Notes: generated by a model not told the origin, from the sequence alone. Shown: positions 26,571 through 35,450, numbered from the stretch's first letter. The stretch: 64,000 bases of DNA from Hymenobacter cellulosivorans (GCF_022919135.1 NZ_CP095049.1:1-64000); one strand, 5' to 3'. Program-made: numbers and translations.

Positions 26571-28108
26571 GCTACGCGGGCCCGTCGCGTCTGTTCGGCC
26601 GCTTTATTTTCCGTCAGGTTGGCTCTGAGGATGTCCAGCGTGATTCCCCATAGTGCCTCGTAGGGGATAATTTCAATTTCGGCGTACGCCTCTCCCGGCT
26701 GTGGGGCCTCGTGCAGCCGGTGGAGCAGCGGCCGCCCTTTCTTCTCGCAGGCCTCAGGGTCAAAATTTTCCTTTACCGTCAGCACCAGCAGTCGAAAGAA
26801 GAGTTGGCTTCGTAGGGTCGCCGATTCTCGCAGGTGCCGCTGCTCGTACTTACGCAGGCTTTCCAGGCGAGCCAGCAGGTTTTCCACATCTTGGCGGCGC
26901 AGAAAGTTTAGGTACTGCAAAATGAGGATAGCCACGTTGTACCCTTGTTTATCCCGGCTATAATCCGGTACGGTTTGCACAAACTGGTTGAAGTGCCGCA
27001 AGGTGAGCGGCGAGTTTTCCGGCTGCAAAAAGTAGATATACGCCTTATATAAGTCCCAGCGCTGCCGGGCAGCGGCCCGTTGCTTCCGGAAATAAGGGTT
27101 TTTATGGGCCATTTCCAGCAGTTGCTGGGCTTGGCTGTATTGCCCGGCGTGCAGGGCCAGCAGCACGTAGTTCTCCATAAAGAAAAACCAGTTGCCCGAC
27201 GACGGGTGAAAGTCCTTCAGGTAATCTTCGGAAAGCTTCAGACCAATAGCCGCCTGCTTATTGTGCAAATAGGCATAGGCGGTCATATAGTTATTAAAAC
27301 GGCTGTCAAAGCGCCGGCGGTTAATCTTGCCTTTAGCCCAGAGCTTTTCCGTAGCCGTAGTAATTTTAATAATCTCTTCGTAGTTGCCCGTAAATTCCAG
27401 CAAGGTCAACTGAATCAGGTACAGGTAGTTGAAAGTGGTGTAGCTGCGCGCTTTTTCGTGCAGCTGCTGCAGTTGAGCCAAGTACCCGGGCAAATCGTTC
27501 AGCAAGGCCCGCCGGGCCCGGACCGTGTGCGCCTGGGCCATTTTGCTGCTCCAATAGATTTGCCCAGCCTCGTCTTCGAGTGCCATTAGTTGCTGCAGCT
27601 GCTGCAACTGCTTACTTGCCGCCCGATACCGGGCCGGCTGCCGCAAATCAACGTAGAGCTTCCCTAAAAGCCGGGTAGCTAGTACTGCGTATTCCGTAAA
27701 CTCCCCTTCCAAAGCCTGGCGCAGGCATTTACGCAGCAATTGCTCTGCTAACAGATACTCGCCTTCCCCGTACAGAATCGTTACTTGGTGGTATAACCCT
27801 ATGCATTGCAGCTCGTATCTTCTTGATACCAAATGGCGTGGATCTGACTGCTCCAGGAAGTAGAGGTGATTCAACAGCTTCTGTTGCACCCGTGATTTCA
27901 GCTTGCGGAAAGAGGTATTGCTCGTTGCGGACGCCTTTCCGTAGAGAGCTTTTGTAAGCTGCAGCTGCGTACTATCGGGCGCTTCTTCGAGCAGCCGAAT
28001 GAGCTTTAGGTCTTTGTGCGTCGATTTTTTGGCTGAAAAGTCGAATAACGGGGACTCCTTTACTCGACGGTCTGTCACAATACGCGCTAGATTGCTAAGT
28101 TTTTCCAT
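26567..28108 (-). CDS. TPR-like cytoplasmic protein, possible peptide-responsive regulator
   Basis: 513 residues without signal peptide or membrane segments. The first 85 residues include DLKLIRLLEEAPDSTQLQLTKALYGK then SFRKLKSRVQQKLLNHLYFLE, which looks like a small helical, basic segment with a possible helix-turn-helix or winged-helix character. The rest is a long helical array (YLLAEQLLRKCLRQALEGEFTEYAVLATRLLGKLY; GQYSQAQQLLEMAHKN) typical of TPR-like solenoids. No family name is recognised. It diverges from a short peptide gene followed by a peptide-type ABC importer, which recalls the RRNPP logic of Firmicutes, but that link is inference. Confidence 0.65.
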   Translation of the reverse strand: MEKLSNLARIVTDRRVKESPLFDFSAKKSTHKDLKLIRLLEEAPDSTQLQLTKALYGKASATSNTSFRKLKSRVQQKLLNHLYFLEQSDPRHLVSRRYELQCIGLYHQVTILYGEGEYLLAEQLLRKCLRQALEGEFTEYAVLATRLLGKLYVDLRQPARYRAASKQLQQLQQLMALEDEAGQIYWSSKMAQAHTVRARRALLNDLPGYLAQLQQLHEKARSYTTFNYLYLIQLTLLEFTGNYEEIIKITTATEKLWAKGKINRRRFDSRFNNYMTAYAYLHNKQAAIGLKLSEDYLKDFHPSSGNWFFFMENYVLLALHAGQYSQAQQLLEMAHKNPYFRKQRAAARQRWDLYKAYIYFLQPENSPLTLRHFNQFVQTVPDYSRDKQGYNVAILILQYLNFLRRQDVENLLARLESLRKYEQRHLRESATLRSQLFFRLLVLTVKENFDPEACEKKGRPLLHRLHEAPQPGEAYAEIEIIPYEALWGITLDILRANLTENKAAEQTRRARVA

Positions 28109-28480
28109 GGGTTAAGTAGGGCTACAGCGGCGGTATACGGCTTTGCAAGATGGAAAAAAGCTCATAAGCCTTGTCACAACTATCCAAATTACTTCCTTTA
28201 TTGTTAGGAATAACCTTCTGCACCTTTGTAATTGGCTAGTTTTGCCCATACGAAAATCAAGAAGTCACAATTACCAAACCCCAAGGGCCATAATTGGCTT
28301 CATTAGCCACTTAATTTCCTAAGTGGATGCTATATAACGCCAATAAATCAACTTAAACCCAATTTTTTAATTTTAACCTTCAAGTCACTTTTACACAATA
28401 TCTTTCCTTTCCGTCAGCCCGGTTGTGCAGCAAATTTGTGTCAGTCAAACTCCTGAACGACTCAACCTCATAAAAGCGCC
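28109..28480. other. Divergent AT-rich regulatory region with repeated GTCACAA motif
   Basis: 372 bases between the TPR gene and the peptide gene, clearly more AT-rich than the flanks. GTCACAA occurs at 28173-28179 (within TTGTCACAA, a palindrome around a central C) and 28264-28270, and just inside the TPR gene at 28074-28080. TATCTTTC at 28399-28406 is 7 of 8 to the -7 consensus and could start the peptide message. No gene is seen on either strand. Confidence 0.5.
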
Positions 28481-28645
28481 ATGTTAGAACTTATCGCCAT
28501 CGCCCTGCTTCAACTCGCCAGCTTTACTACTTCTTCGGAGGTTAAGACGGATTCAAACGTCCAGAGCGCGACTTCTACTACTGTTACTCCGACTCCTGCC
28601 GAGGCTGGCCAAGGTGGCGGCGGCTGGGGTGGCGGAGTTAACTAA
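28481..28645 (+). CDS. 54-residue peptide with Gly/Trp-rich C-terminus
   Basis: A short gene (ATG at 28481, TAA at 28643-28645). The N-terminus is hydrophobic (LELIAIALLQLASF) but has no basic residues before it, so it is a weak match to a signal peptide. A Ser/Thr/Val-rich middle leads to the C-terminal GQGGGGWGGGVN. It has its own AT-rich upstream region and is followed within 82 bases, with no terminator, by a peptide-type ABC importer, so they may share a message. It could be a secreted peptide or pheromone precursor, a modified peptide precursor, or a leader peptide. I do not recognise a family. Whether it is translated is not shown. Confidence 0.6.
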   Translation: MLELIAIALLQLASFTTSSEVKTDSNVQSATSTTVTPTPAEAGQGGGGWGGGVN

Positions 28646-28727
28646 CCCTGTTTGCCCATCTGGCGCTCTGCTTCCTGTCGAATGTTAGCTAACTTGCCCG
28701 GACCTACGTCCGAGCACTGACCTCTTC

Positions 28728-30467
28728 ATGAAGCATCTTTTGTTTGGTTTTCTGGTCGTGGTGAGCGGCGCTTTTAGCGCCTGCTCTACCCACCAGGAAG
28801 ATTCCACTCCTGCGGTACGAATCCGTTGGGAGCGGGACCCGGAAAACCTCGACCCACTTGTTCTTCCCAATGAGAATTCCCTGGAGGCAGCAAACATGCT
28901 GTATTCCAGTCTACTGGTAGTAGACCCAAGCCGCCAGCAATTCACTCCTTGTCTGGCTGAGGCGCTCCCCAAGGTTGAGCACCAAGACTCCCTAACGCTA
29001 CTTACTTACCGCATTCGTCCCGAGGCGGTATGGGATAATGGACAGCCCGTTTTAGCCCGGGATGTAGCGTTTACGCTCAAAGTAATGAACTGCCCGGGTT
29101 TGCCGATTGAATCCAATCAGGCGCAATGGGGGTTCATCCGCGACATTCGAATCGACCCTGCTGATCCCCGTCGGTTTACCCTTATTTGTGCGGGCCATTC
29201 GCCCGAGTACCAGTGGTCTTCCGGCGACTACATCATTCTGCCGGAATATCCTCTGGACCCTCAGGGCCAGCTTCGCCCCGTTTCATTGGCTGCCCTGCGC
29301 GCCGATACGGCGGCCGATCAGCACAATCCCGTTGTAGGAGCCTTTGTACGCCGTTATAAGCAAGCCCAGCTAGACCACCATCCGGAACGGCTGCCAGGCA
29401 GCGGAGCCTACACCCTGGCGCAGTGGGAACCTGGCCGCTTTCTAACGTTTAAGCGCAAAACCCGGTGGTGGGCTGATACCCTTCACTCCGATTTATTGCC
29501 TTTACAGGCACATCCAACCCAGCTCGACTACCAGATTATCCCTGATGAAGCAACGGCTTTGCTGGCCTTGCGCCGCGGGGATATAGACGTGTTTCCGATG
29601 ATGCCAGCCAAGGAGTTTCAGCGGCTACAGCAGGCTCCCGATAATAAGGCCAACCTACAGTTTCTGACGGCCGACTCGTATAAGATGATAACCGCCTGCT
29701 TCAATACGCGGCAGCCATTGCTACAAGACCGGTTTACCCGTCAGGCCCTGACTCATTTATTCGATATTCCAGCTCTAATTAAAGCTACTCAATTGGGAAT
29801 GGCTTATCCCAGCGTTGGGCTGATAAATCCCCAGATGAAAGGAATTTATAATGACAGCCTATCCCTGCCTACCTTTTCACCCCAGACTGCTGCTCTGCTG
29901 CTACGTAAAGCGGGCTGGCAACGCCAGCCAACGGGTGACTGGACGCGGCCAGGACCAAATGGCACACCCCAACGGCTGGCTCTCACGCTGAGCTACCGCA
30001 CTGGCGACCCTGCTTTCGAAACCATAGCGTTGCAGCTCCGGGCCGCCGCGGCCAAGGTGGGAATTCCGATTCAGTCGCAACCTCTGGAAGCGTCTTTGTT
30101 TTGGGACAAGCTCCGGTCTGGCTCCGTGGACTTATACCTGTTTACTATCACCGGCAACCCTTTCGTATACAACTTTGCCCCGATCCTGCATTCAAAGAGT
30201 ATAGGAGCCGGCAACTACACGGGCTTTGGCACCGCCGCCAGCGACCAGCTTATTGAAGACATTGCGGGCGAAGCAGATGAAGCTCGTCAGGCGTTGCTCC
30301 TGCGGCGTTTTCAACGTCTGCTCCATGAAGAGAAGCCGCTCACCGTGCTATTCTTTCTTCGCTCCCGGCTAGCGGCTTCCCAGCGGCTTACCAATTTGCA
30401 GGTAACGGGGCTGCGGCCAGGCTACACGGCTACCGCCATCAAGGTGGCACCTGGGGGCGCCAAGTAA
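28728..30467 (+). CDS. ABC transporter substrate-binding lipoprotein (SBP family 5)
   Basis: 579 residues. A lipoprotein signal (MKHLLFGFLVVVSGAFSAC, lipobox FSAC) is followed by an extracytoplasmic solute-binding domain of the peptide/nickel family: RIRWERDPENLDPLVLPNENSLEAANMLYSSLL, YRIRPEAVWDNGQPVLARDVAFTLKVM, GSGAYTLAQWEPGRFLTFKRK, LLALRRGDIDVFPM, and FTRQALTHLFDIPALIKATQLGMAYPSVG. The family binds oligopeptides, nickel or other small solutes. Two permeases follow directly, spaced by 3 bases and then overlapping, so this is one operon. Confidence 0.9.
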   Translation: MKHLLFGFLVVVSGAFSACSTHQEDSTPAVRIRWERDPENLDPLVLPNENSLEAANMLYSSLLVVDPSRQQFTPCLAEALPKVEHQDSLTLLTYRIRPEAVWDNGQPVLARDVAFTLKVMNCPGLPIESNQAQWGFIRDIRIDPADPRRFTLICAGHSPEYQWSSGDYIILPEYPLDPQGQLRPVSLAALRADTAADQHNPVVGAFVRRYKQAQLDHHPERLPGSGAYTLAQWEPGRFLTFKRKTRWWADTLHSDLLPLQAHPTQLDYQIIPDEATALLALRRGDIDVFPMMPAKEFQRLQQAPDNKANLQFLTADSYKMITACFNTRQPLLQDRFTRQALTHLFDIPALIKATQLGMAYPSVGLINPQMKGIYNDSLSLPTFSPQTAALLLRKAGWQRQPTGDWTRPGPNGTPQRLALTLSYRTGDPAFETIALQLRAAAAKVGIPIQSQPLEASLFWDKLRSGSVDLYLFTITGNPFVYNFAPILHSKSIGAGNYTGFGTAASDQLIEDIAGEADEARQALLLRRFQRLLHEEKPLTVLFFLRSRLAASQRLTNLQVTGLRPGYTATAIKVAPGGAK

Positions 30468-30470
30468 ACG

Positions 30471-31532
30471 ATGGGGCGTTTTTTGTTTTTCCGCCTCGTC
30501 CGCACCCTGCCCGCCGCCTGGGGAATTCTTTCCGTTATCTTTTTACTAAGCCGGCTGTTGGCCAGCAACCAGTTACGCCTACCTGAACTACAAACCAGCC
30601 TGAGTGGGCACACCGCTACGGCGGCTCAGCTTAGGGCAGCAGAGTTTCGTTTGCAGCAACGCTTGGGACTGGATTTACCCCTATTTTACCTTACTCCTAC
30701 TCCGGAATCAGACCAGCTACTGACAGCTCGCTGGCAGTGGAACGGCTTGCACAACCAGTACCATGTTTGGCTGTGCAGGCTGCTACAAGGAGACCTTGGG
30801 CAGTCTTTTCGGGACGCCCAGCCCGTAGCTAGCCTGTTGGGCCGGGCGCTGGTTTCTACACTGGGCCTGACGATTGGCGCATTTTTACTCACGATTGGTA
30901 CCGCCTATGGCTTGACCGTAGGCTTGAGCCGAGCTCACCAGTGGCGCTCGGCTGTGTTGGCAGGCTTGCATCTGCTACAGGGCCTGCCGCTGTTTGTGGT
31001 AGCAGTGCTGCTATTGCTGCTGTTTGCTAACCCCGATACGCTGGACTGGTTTCCTGCCTACGGACTGGCCCGGCTGCAAGACACCGAGAGCTGGGCAACT
31101 CAACTAGTAATGCATACCTATTATCTGGCGCTGCCTTGGCTGAGCTTAGTTTTAGTCAGTTTGCCGGCGTTGGTAGTGCACCTCGATACTTCCCTGCAGC
31201 ACGAGCTACGGCAGTACTACATCATGACGGCCCGGGCCAAGGGACTGGCGAATGGACACGTTTTTCGCCGGCATGCGCTACGCAATGCATTGCTGCCAGC
31301 CATCACGCAGCTGACGGACCTTTTGCCAGCATTGGTAGCCGGGGCGGTAGTCGTGGAGCTAATCTTTGCCCTGCCCGGCATGGGTCGCACCCTGGCCGAA
31401 GCTGCCGCCGCCCGCGACTTTCCCGTCCTGCTAGGTGGCATCCTACTGGTAGCGCTAGTCCGTCTGCTTAGTCAGATTTTGGCGGATTGGTTGTATTACC
31501 TAGCTGATCCACGAATTCGGCTGGAGGCGTGA
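30471..31532 (+). CDS. ABC transporter permease, DppB/OppB type
   Basis: 353 residues with about six membrane segments starting with FLFFRLVRTLPAAWGILSVIFLLSRLL, the usual DppB-type N-terminal helix. A periplasmic stretch of about 100 residues precedes the transport domain (FLLTIGTAYGLTVGLSRA). The ATPase-contact EAA loop is visible: YYIMTARAKGLANGHVFRRHALRNALLPAI. Its presence implies that an ATPase is needed; none is encoded nearby. Three bases separate it from the binding protein gene. Confidence 0.9.
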   Translation: MGRFLFFRLVRTLPAAWGILSVIFLLSRLLASNQLRLPELQTSLSGHTATAAQLRAAEFRLQQRLGLDLPLFYLTPTPESDQLLTARWQWNGLHNQYHVWLCRLLQGDLGQSFRDAQPVASLLGRALVSTLGLTIGAFLLTIGTAYGLTVGLSRAHQWRSAVLAGLHLLQGLPLFVVAVLLLLLFANPDTLDWFPAYGLARLQDTESWATQLVMHTYYLALPWLSLVLVSLPALVVHLDTSLQHELRQYYIMTARAKGLANGHVFRRHALRNALLPAITQLTDLLPALVAGAVVVELIFALPGMGRTLAEAAAARDFPVLLGGILLVALVRLLSQILADWLYYLADPRIRLEA

Positions 31533-32530
31533 GGCAGCAGGCACCGTGGAATTCCGGGAGTTGGTGGCTGGCTGGCGGATGGCTGTTACTGGTGTTGACG
31601 GCCGCCGGCAGCACCTGGGTATTGCCCAGTTCATTTGCCCCCGATATTCCCGATCTGCAGGCTATAGCCCAAGCTCCTGGACAGGCCCCCCACTGGCTTG
31701 GCACCGATCCCCAAGGCCGGGATGTACTAGCCGGACTTATTTATGGGGCCCGAACCGCGTGCTTGGTCAGCATACCAGCCGCCCTGGCCGCCACCTTCCT
31801 AGGCACTCTACTAGGCAGCTTGGCGGGCTACTGGGGCAATCAGCGGCTGATCATATCTGCGGCTCACGCAATACTCGTGGCCGGTGCTGGTCTGTTCCTA
31901 CTATTTTTTCGAACGTCGGCGGCTGGTCTCGTACTCGTGCTAGGAGGCTGTGCGGGGGCTGTTTTCGTCACCGGAAGGTTCCTGACATCTTCAGTCAGGT
32001 CATTTCCGCGCTTGCAGCTTCCTCTGGACGCAGTCGTTTTACTGCTGATTGCGCTGCTCACTTCGGTGCCGCGACTGGTTCTGGTACTGGCCATTGCTGC
32101 CGTACGGTCGTCTTCCGTATGGTCGCTGCTGGCTATTCTGTCGCTCACGTACTGGCCAGTTTCGGCCCAACTCGTGCGGGCCGAGATGCTGCGCGTTCGG
32201 CAATTGTCCTTTATTGAAGCGGCCCGGGCGCTGGGAATACCGCACTGGCAGGTTATCGGCCGGCACGCCTTACCCGTACTCGGCAAAACCATTGCTGCGC
32301 TCCTGCCACTTAGCGTAGCCACTCTCATCGGCGTTGAAACCACTTTGTCCTTTCTAGGGGTAGGCCTGCCCCCGGAAATAGCTAGTTGGGGCCGGTTGCT
32401 CGCCACGGCCCGGCAGGATTTCACTGCTTGGTGGCTTATCGTATTTCCCGCCTCTACTATTTTACTGACCATCCTAGCCCTACGCAGGCTTATTTTTCTT
32501 CGGTCCAAAAGCCGATTCAACGCTAATTAA
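31529..32530 (+). CDS. ABC transporter permease, DppC/OppC type
   Basis: 333 residues, second permease of the importer. The GTG start at 31529 overlaps the stop of the first permease (GTGA), a sign of translational coupling. Visible features: an N-terminal helix (WWLAGGWLLLVLTAAGSTWVL), HWLGTDPQGRDVLAGLIYGARTACLVSI (the DppC hallmark), the EAA loop SFIEAARALGIPHWQVIGRHALPVL, and VETTLSFLGVGLPPEIASWG near the end. Last gene of the operon; no OppD/OppF follows. Confidence 0.9.
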   Translation: MRQQAPWNSGSWWLAGGWLLLVLTAAGSTWVLPSSFAPDIPDLQAIAQAPGQAPHWLGTDPQGRDVLAGLIYGARTACLVSIPAALAATFLGTLLGSLAGYWGNQRLIISAAHAILVAGAGLFLLFFRTSAAGLVLVLGGCAGAVFVTGRFLTSSVRSFPRLQLPLDAVVLLLIALLTSVPRLVLVLAIAAVRSSSVWSLLAILSLTYWPVSAQLVRAEMLRVRQLSFIEAARALGIPHWQVIGRHALPVLGKTIAALLPLSVATLIGVETTLSFLGVGLPPEIASWGRLLATARQDFTAWWLIVFPASTILLTILALRRLIFLRSKSRFNAN

Positions 32531-32922
32531 TCTGTCACAAATACCCTGCTATTTTTCACAGCAACCGCAACTATTCTGCTGGGCAAAAGCTTTGAATTAC
32601 TGTAGTGTAGACCACCTGAAAGAGCATTGCTCTAGTTGATACTGACTTTATTGGTGCCTATTTGATCTGTATTGATTCCAAAATGCGCCATTTTTCACGT
32701 GTCACAATTAGAAATAAATCATCCTTTACACCGGGGCTTTCTTGCCCTAATATTGTCATAAGAAACAGCCAGCCAAGTGAGCCAGCCGGTTTCTTCAGAC
32801 TGCTAGCAGCTCTGAATACGGAAAAGACATTGCGCCGGTGAACGGTGAAAAATAAAAGAATACGGGCTACCCGCTGCTCTGCTCGCAGCGGCAAAACCCA
32901 AAGGTTGTTGCAATAGGTGTGT
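32531..32922. other. Gap after the importer, repeated GTCACAA motif
   Basis: No gene that I can support. GTCACAA occurs at 32534-32540 and 32701-32707 in the same orientation as the copies upstream of the peptide gene. The region is AT-rich with no obvious terminator for the importer operon. Confidence 0.4.
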
Positions 32923-32955
32923 AAAAAAACCGCTGGCTTTGCCAACGGTTTTTTT
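32923..32955 (-). terminator. Rho-independent terminator for the RmlD-like gene
   Basis: A and T runs flank the stem ACCG-TGGC-TTT-GCCA-CGGT (small internal bulges), about 40 bases after the stop of the minus-strand gene. The run of seven T on both strands would allow use in either direction. Confidence 0.8.
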
Positions 32956-32991
32956 GCGTTTACGGCTGTTCCACCTTGCCGACCGACTAGC

Positions 32992-33903
32992 TTAATCGGC
33001 GGTTTGCCGGGCCAGCAGCGCAATACCTTCCTGGAAGGTATGGGGCACGTAGCCCAGGTCACGCTGAGCTTTGGTGATGATAAAACCCGTGCGGAGAGGG
33101 CGCTTGGCCGGCTGGGAAAATGTACTGGCGTCGACCCTGGTAATCAGGCTTTTATCAAGATGGAAATAATCGGCGACCTGTAGGGCCATTTGGTAAGGCG
33201 TGAGCAGCTCGCTACTGCTGATGTTATACACGCCTGCGGCATCGTGCTGGGCCACGAGCCAGCAGCCCTGGGCCAGGTCCTCGGCCAGTGTGGGGGTACG
33301 AAGCTGGTCATCGACTACCTTAATTGGCTTGCCGGCCCGCAGGGAGTTGCGCACCCAGAGTACGATGTTGGTTCGCCCATACTCGTGGGCAGTGCCATAC
33401 ACCAGCACCGTACGCACAATGGCCCACCGGGCCGAACTGGCCTGTACGGCCTGTTCAGCAGCCAGCTTGCTTTCCCCGTAAAAATTGACCGGACCGGGCG
33501 CAGCTTCTTCCGTAAGCGGGCCCTGCTCGCCGCTAAAGATAAAATCGGTGCTGACGTAGGTGAGGTGAATGTCGAACTGCTGGCAGGCTTCGATGAGGTA
33601 CTCTACGGCCGTCACATTTTGTAGCCAGCACGACTCCCGATTTAGCTCACACTCGTCCACGTTGGTCATAGCGGCGGTATGAATCAGGTGGGTGGGCCGT
33701 TCGGCCTGCAGCACCTGCTGTACCTGGGCGCGGTCCGTCACATCAAGTACGACGAAGCGCAGGTCGGGATAGAGGTCGGCCAGCTTATTCGTGCCGCGCG
33801 AGGAGGCAATAAGCTCTACCCCAGGCTGCTGCTGACGCAGGAGCTCCACCAGCTTCTGTCCCAGCAGGCCATTCGAGCCGGTTACCAAAATGCGTTTGGT
33901 CAT
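32992..33903 (-). CDS. RmlD-like sugar nucleotide reductase (SDR family)
   Basis: 303 residues. NAD(P)-binding loop ILVTGSNGLLGQKLVELL, HTAAMTNVDECELN, the catalytic triad region YVSTDFIFSG with YGESK, and SARWAIVRTVLVYG. It matches the dTDP-4-dehydrorhamnose reductase branch of the extended SDR family, used in surface polysaccharide synthesis. No rmlA, rmlB or rmlC is nearby, so the true substrate is not certain. It lies 11 bases after the cyclophilin gene on the same strand. Confidence 0.85.
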   Translation of the reverse strand: MTKRILVTGSNGLLGQKLVELLRQQQPGVELIASSRGTNKLADLYPDLRFVVLDVTDRAQVQQVLQAERPTHLIHTAAMTNVDECELNRESCWLQNVTAVEYLIEACQQFDIHLTYVSTDFIFSGEQGPLTEEAAPGPVNFYGESKLAAEQAVQASSARWAIVRTVLVYGTAHEYGRTNIVLWVRNSLRAGKPIKVVDDQLRTPTLAEDLAQGCWLVAQHDAAGVYNISSSELLTPYQMALQVADYFHLDKSLITRVDASTFSQPAKRPLRTGFIITKAQRDLGYVPHTFQEGIALLARQTAD

Positions 33904-33914
33904 GGTGAGCAGGT

Positions 33915-34559
33915 CTATTCGTATTTGTAGCCGTAGAGCTCGGTGATCTTCTTCTTTTTCAGCTTTTCCACTTTCACCGTCATTTTAATGTCGGTTGTGG
34001 GCCGGTCGCGCATATCCTTGGGCTGGGCCGCAATTTTGTCCACCACGTCGAGGCCGCTGATAACCTGCCCGAACACGGTGTAGCCGCCATTGAGGTGGGG
34101 CGTGCCGTTATGATTCTGCACGATGTAAAACTGGGAGCTGCTGCTGGCTTTGGTCGGATTCACCATGTCGCCCTGCCGGGCGGCGGCTACGGCCCCGAAC
34201 TTGTGCGAAAACTCGGGGCGGATTTCGGCCGGGATGGTCACATCATTGTTGGGGCCCATCCCGTCGTTGTTGGGGTCGGCGTCCTTGGAGTTACCGTCGC
34301 CGCCCTGCACCATGAAATTCTGGATGATGCGGTGGAAGGTGGTACCATTGTAAAAGCCGCCTTGGGCCAGCTTCAGGAAGTTTTGCTTGTGCAGGGGCGT
34401 CTCATCAAACAAAATCAGCCGGATATCACCCTGGGGCGTGCTGATGGTCACGACCTGATCCTTTTTACTTTTTTTGGGAGCTTTGGCAGCGTATAGAGCG
34501 GGAGCCAGCAAGCAAATTAGCAGCCAGCAGAGCGCCGTAGCGCGGGAAAGGGACTTCAT
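33915..34559 (-). CDS. Cyclophilin-type peptidyl-prolyl isomerase, exported
   Basis: 214 residues with a signal peptide (MKSLSRATALCWLLICLLAPALYA) and a cyclophilin domain: IRLILFDETPLHKQNFLKLAQGGFYNGTTFHRIIQNFMVQGGD, AAARQGDMVNPTKASSSSQFYIVQN, YTVFGQVISGLDVVDKIA. It catalyses proline isomerisation during folding, here probably in the periplasm. First gene of a two-gene run with the RmlD-like reductase. Confidence 0.93.
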   Translation of the reverse strand: MKSLSRATALCWLLICLLAPALYAAKAPKKSKKDQVVTISTPQGDIRLILFDETPLHKQNFLKLAQGGFYNGTTFHRIIQNFMVQGGDGNSKDADPNNDGMGPNNDVTIPAEIRPEFSHKFGAVAAARQGDMVNPTKASSSSQFYIVQNHNGTPHLNGGYTVFGQVISGLDVVDKIAAQPKDMRDRPTTDIKMTVKVEKLKKKKITELYGYKYE

Positions 34560-34746
34560 AGCGGGGAAGTAAGTGGAAGGATAGAAAGCAAAACTACGCG
34601 GTTTCGGGTGGCGGCGCTACAAAATCCGTGGGCCGCGGATTTGCAAAGGCCGCGGCCTACTCCCAGCCGGCTTTTTCCCTGCAACGTCGGCGAATCTGCG
34701 AAATATCCGTATTGTGCGCCAAGCTCGTCTTTATTTTCTTATTGCT

Positions 34747-35406
34747 ATGTCTGCTCCTCGTTCGGCCACACCGCCTCCACACTGGTTTCCCAAGTTGCTG
34801 CTCTTGGCTTATCTAATCCTGTTTGTGGTGCTGGCCATCAATCCGGCCGAGCGCGGCACCTGGGTAGCCGAAAACCTGCCCATCGTAGCCATTACTGCGG
34901 CCCTGGCAGTGCTGTACGTGCGCGGCATCCGGTTCTCCAACTTGGCATACCTTCTTATGAGCGTGCTGCTGTTTATGCACACCATCGGGGGCCACTATAC
35001 GTTCGAGAAAGTGCCCTTCGATTGGTTCAACAACTTGTTTGGCTTCAAGCGCAACATGTACGACCGGGTAGCCCACGTCAGCGTCGGCTTTTACGCCTTT
35101 GCCATTCTGGAGCTCATCGACCGGTACCAGGTTATCCGCAACCGGGCCGTGGCCTACCTGTTCCCGCTCTGCGTGATTGGTACCGTGGCCATGACCTACG
35201 AACTCATTGAGTGGGTGTACGCCGAAACGGCTGGGGGCGACGCCGGCGCGGCTTTCCTGGGCAGCCAGGGCGACATCTGGGACGCGCAGAAAGATATGCT
35301 GGCCGATACCAGCGGGGCTATTTTTGCTTTGGTCTTGTACTGGTTGCGCGACAGATTTGCCGGCCACCCAGGCCCGGCGCCACTCGCCTCGGCAGAAGCA
35401 GCATAA
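34747..35406 (+). CDS. DUF2238 membrane protein (YjdF family)
   Basis: 219 residues with about six membrane segments (LLLLAYLILFVVLAI, IVAITAALAVLYV, LAYLLMSVLLFMHTIGGHYTFEKVPF, DRVAHVSVGFYAFAILELI, AVAYLFPLCVIGTVAMTYELIEW, SGAIFALVLYWL). The HTIGGHYTF, DRVAHVSVGF, YELIEW and GDIWDAQKDMLAD motifs are conserved in DUF2238. Function unknown. Start at ATG 34747. Convergent with hemC across a shared terminator. Confidence 0.88.
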   Translation: MSAPRSATPPPHWFPKLLLLAYLILFVVLAINPAERGTWVAENLPIVAITAALAVLYVRGIRFSNLAYLLMSVLLFMHTIGGHYTFEKVPFDWFNNLFGFKRNMYDRVAHVSVGFYAFAILELIDRYQVIRNRAVAYLFPLCVIGTVAMTYELIEWVYAETAGGDAGAAFLGSQGDIWDAQKDMLADTSGAIFALVLYWLRDRFAGHPGPAPLASAEAA

Positions 35407-35435
35407 AAAAGGCCGGAAGTTGTTCCGGCCTTTTT
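35405..35435. terminator. Bidirectional terminator
   Basis: Perfect 13-bp stem AAAAAGGCCGGAA / TTCCGGCCTTTTT with a GTTG loop, between the DUF2238 gene and hemC. Confidence 0.9.
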
Positions 35436-35450
35436 ATTGATTTTTCGAGC

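Noticed and set aside
32658..33062. Minus-strand frame of 134 codons after the importer
   Set aside because: It begins inside the RmlD-like gene and runs through that gene's terminator; no signal or motif.
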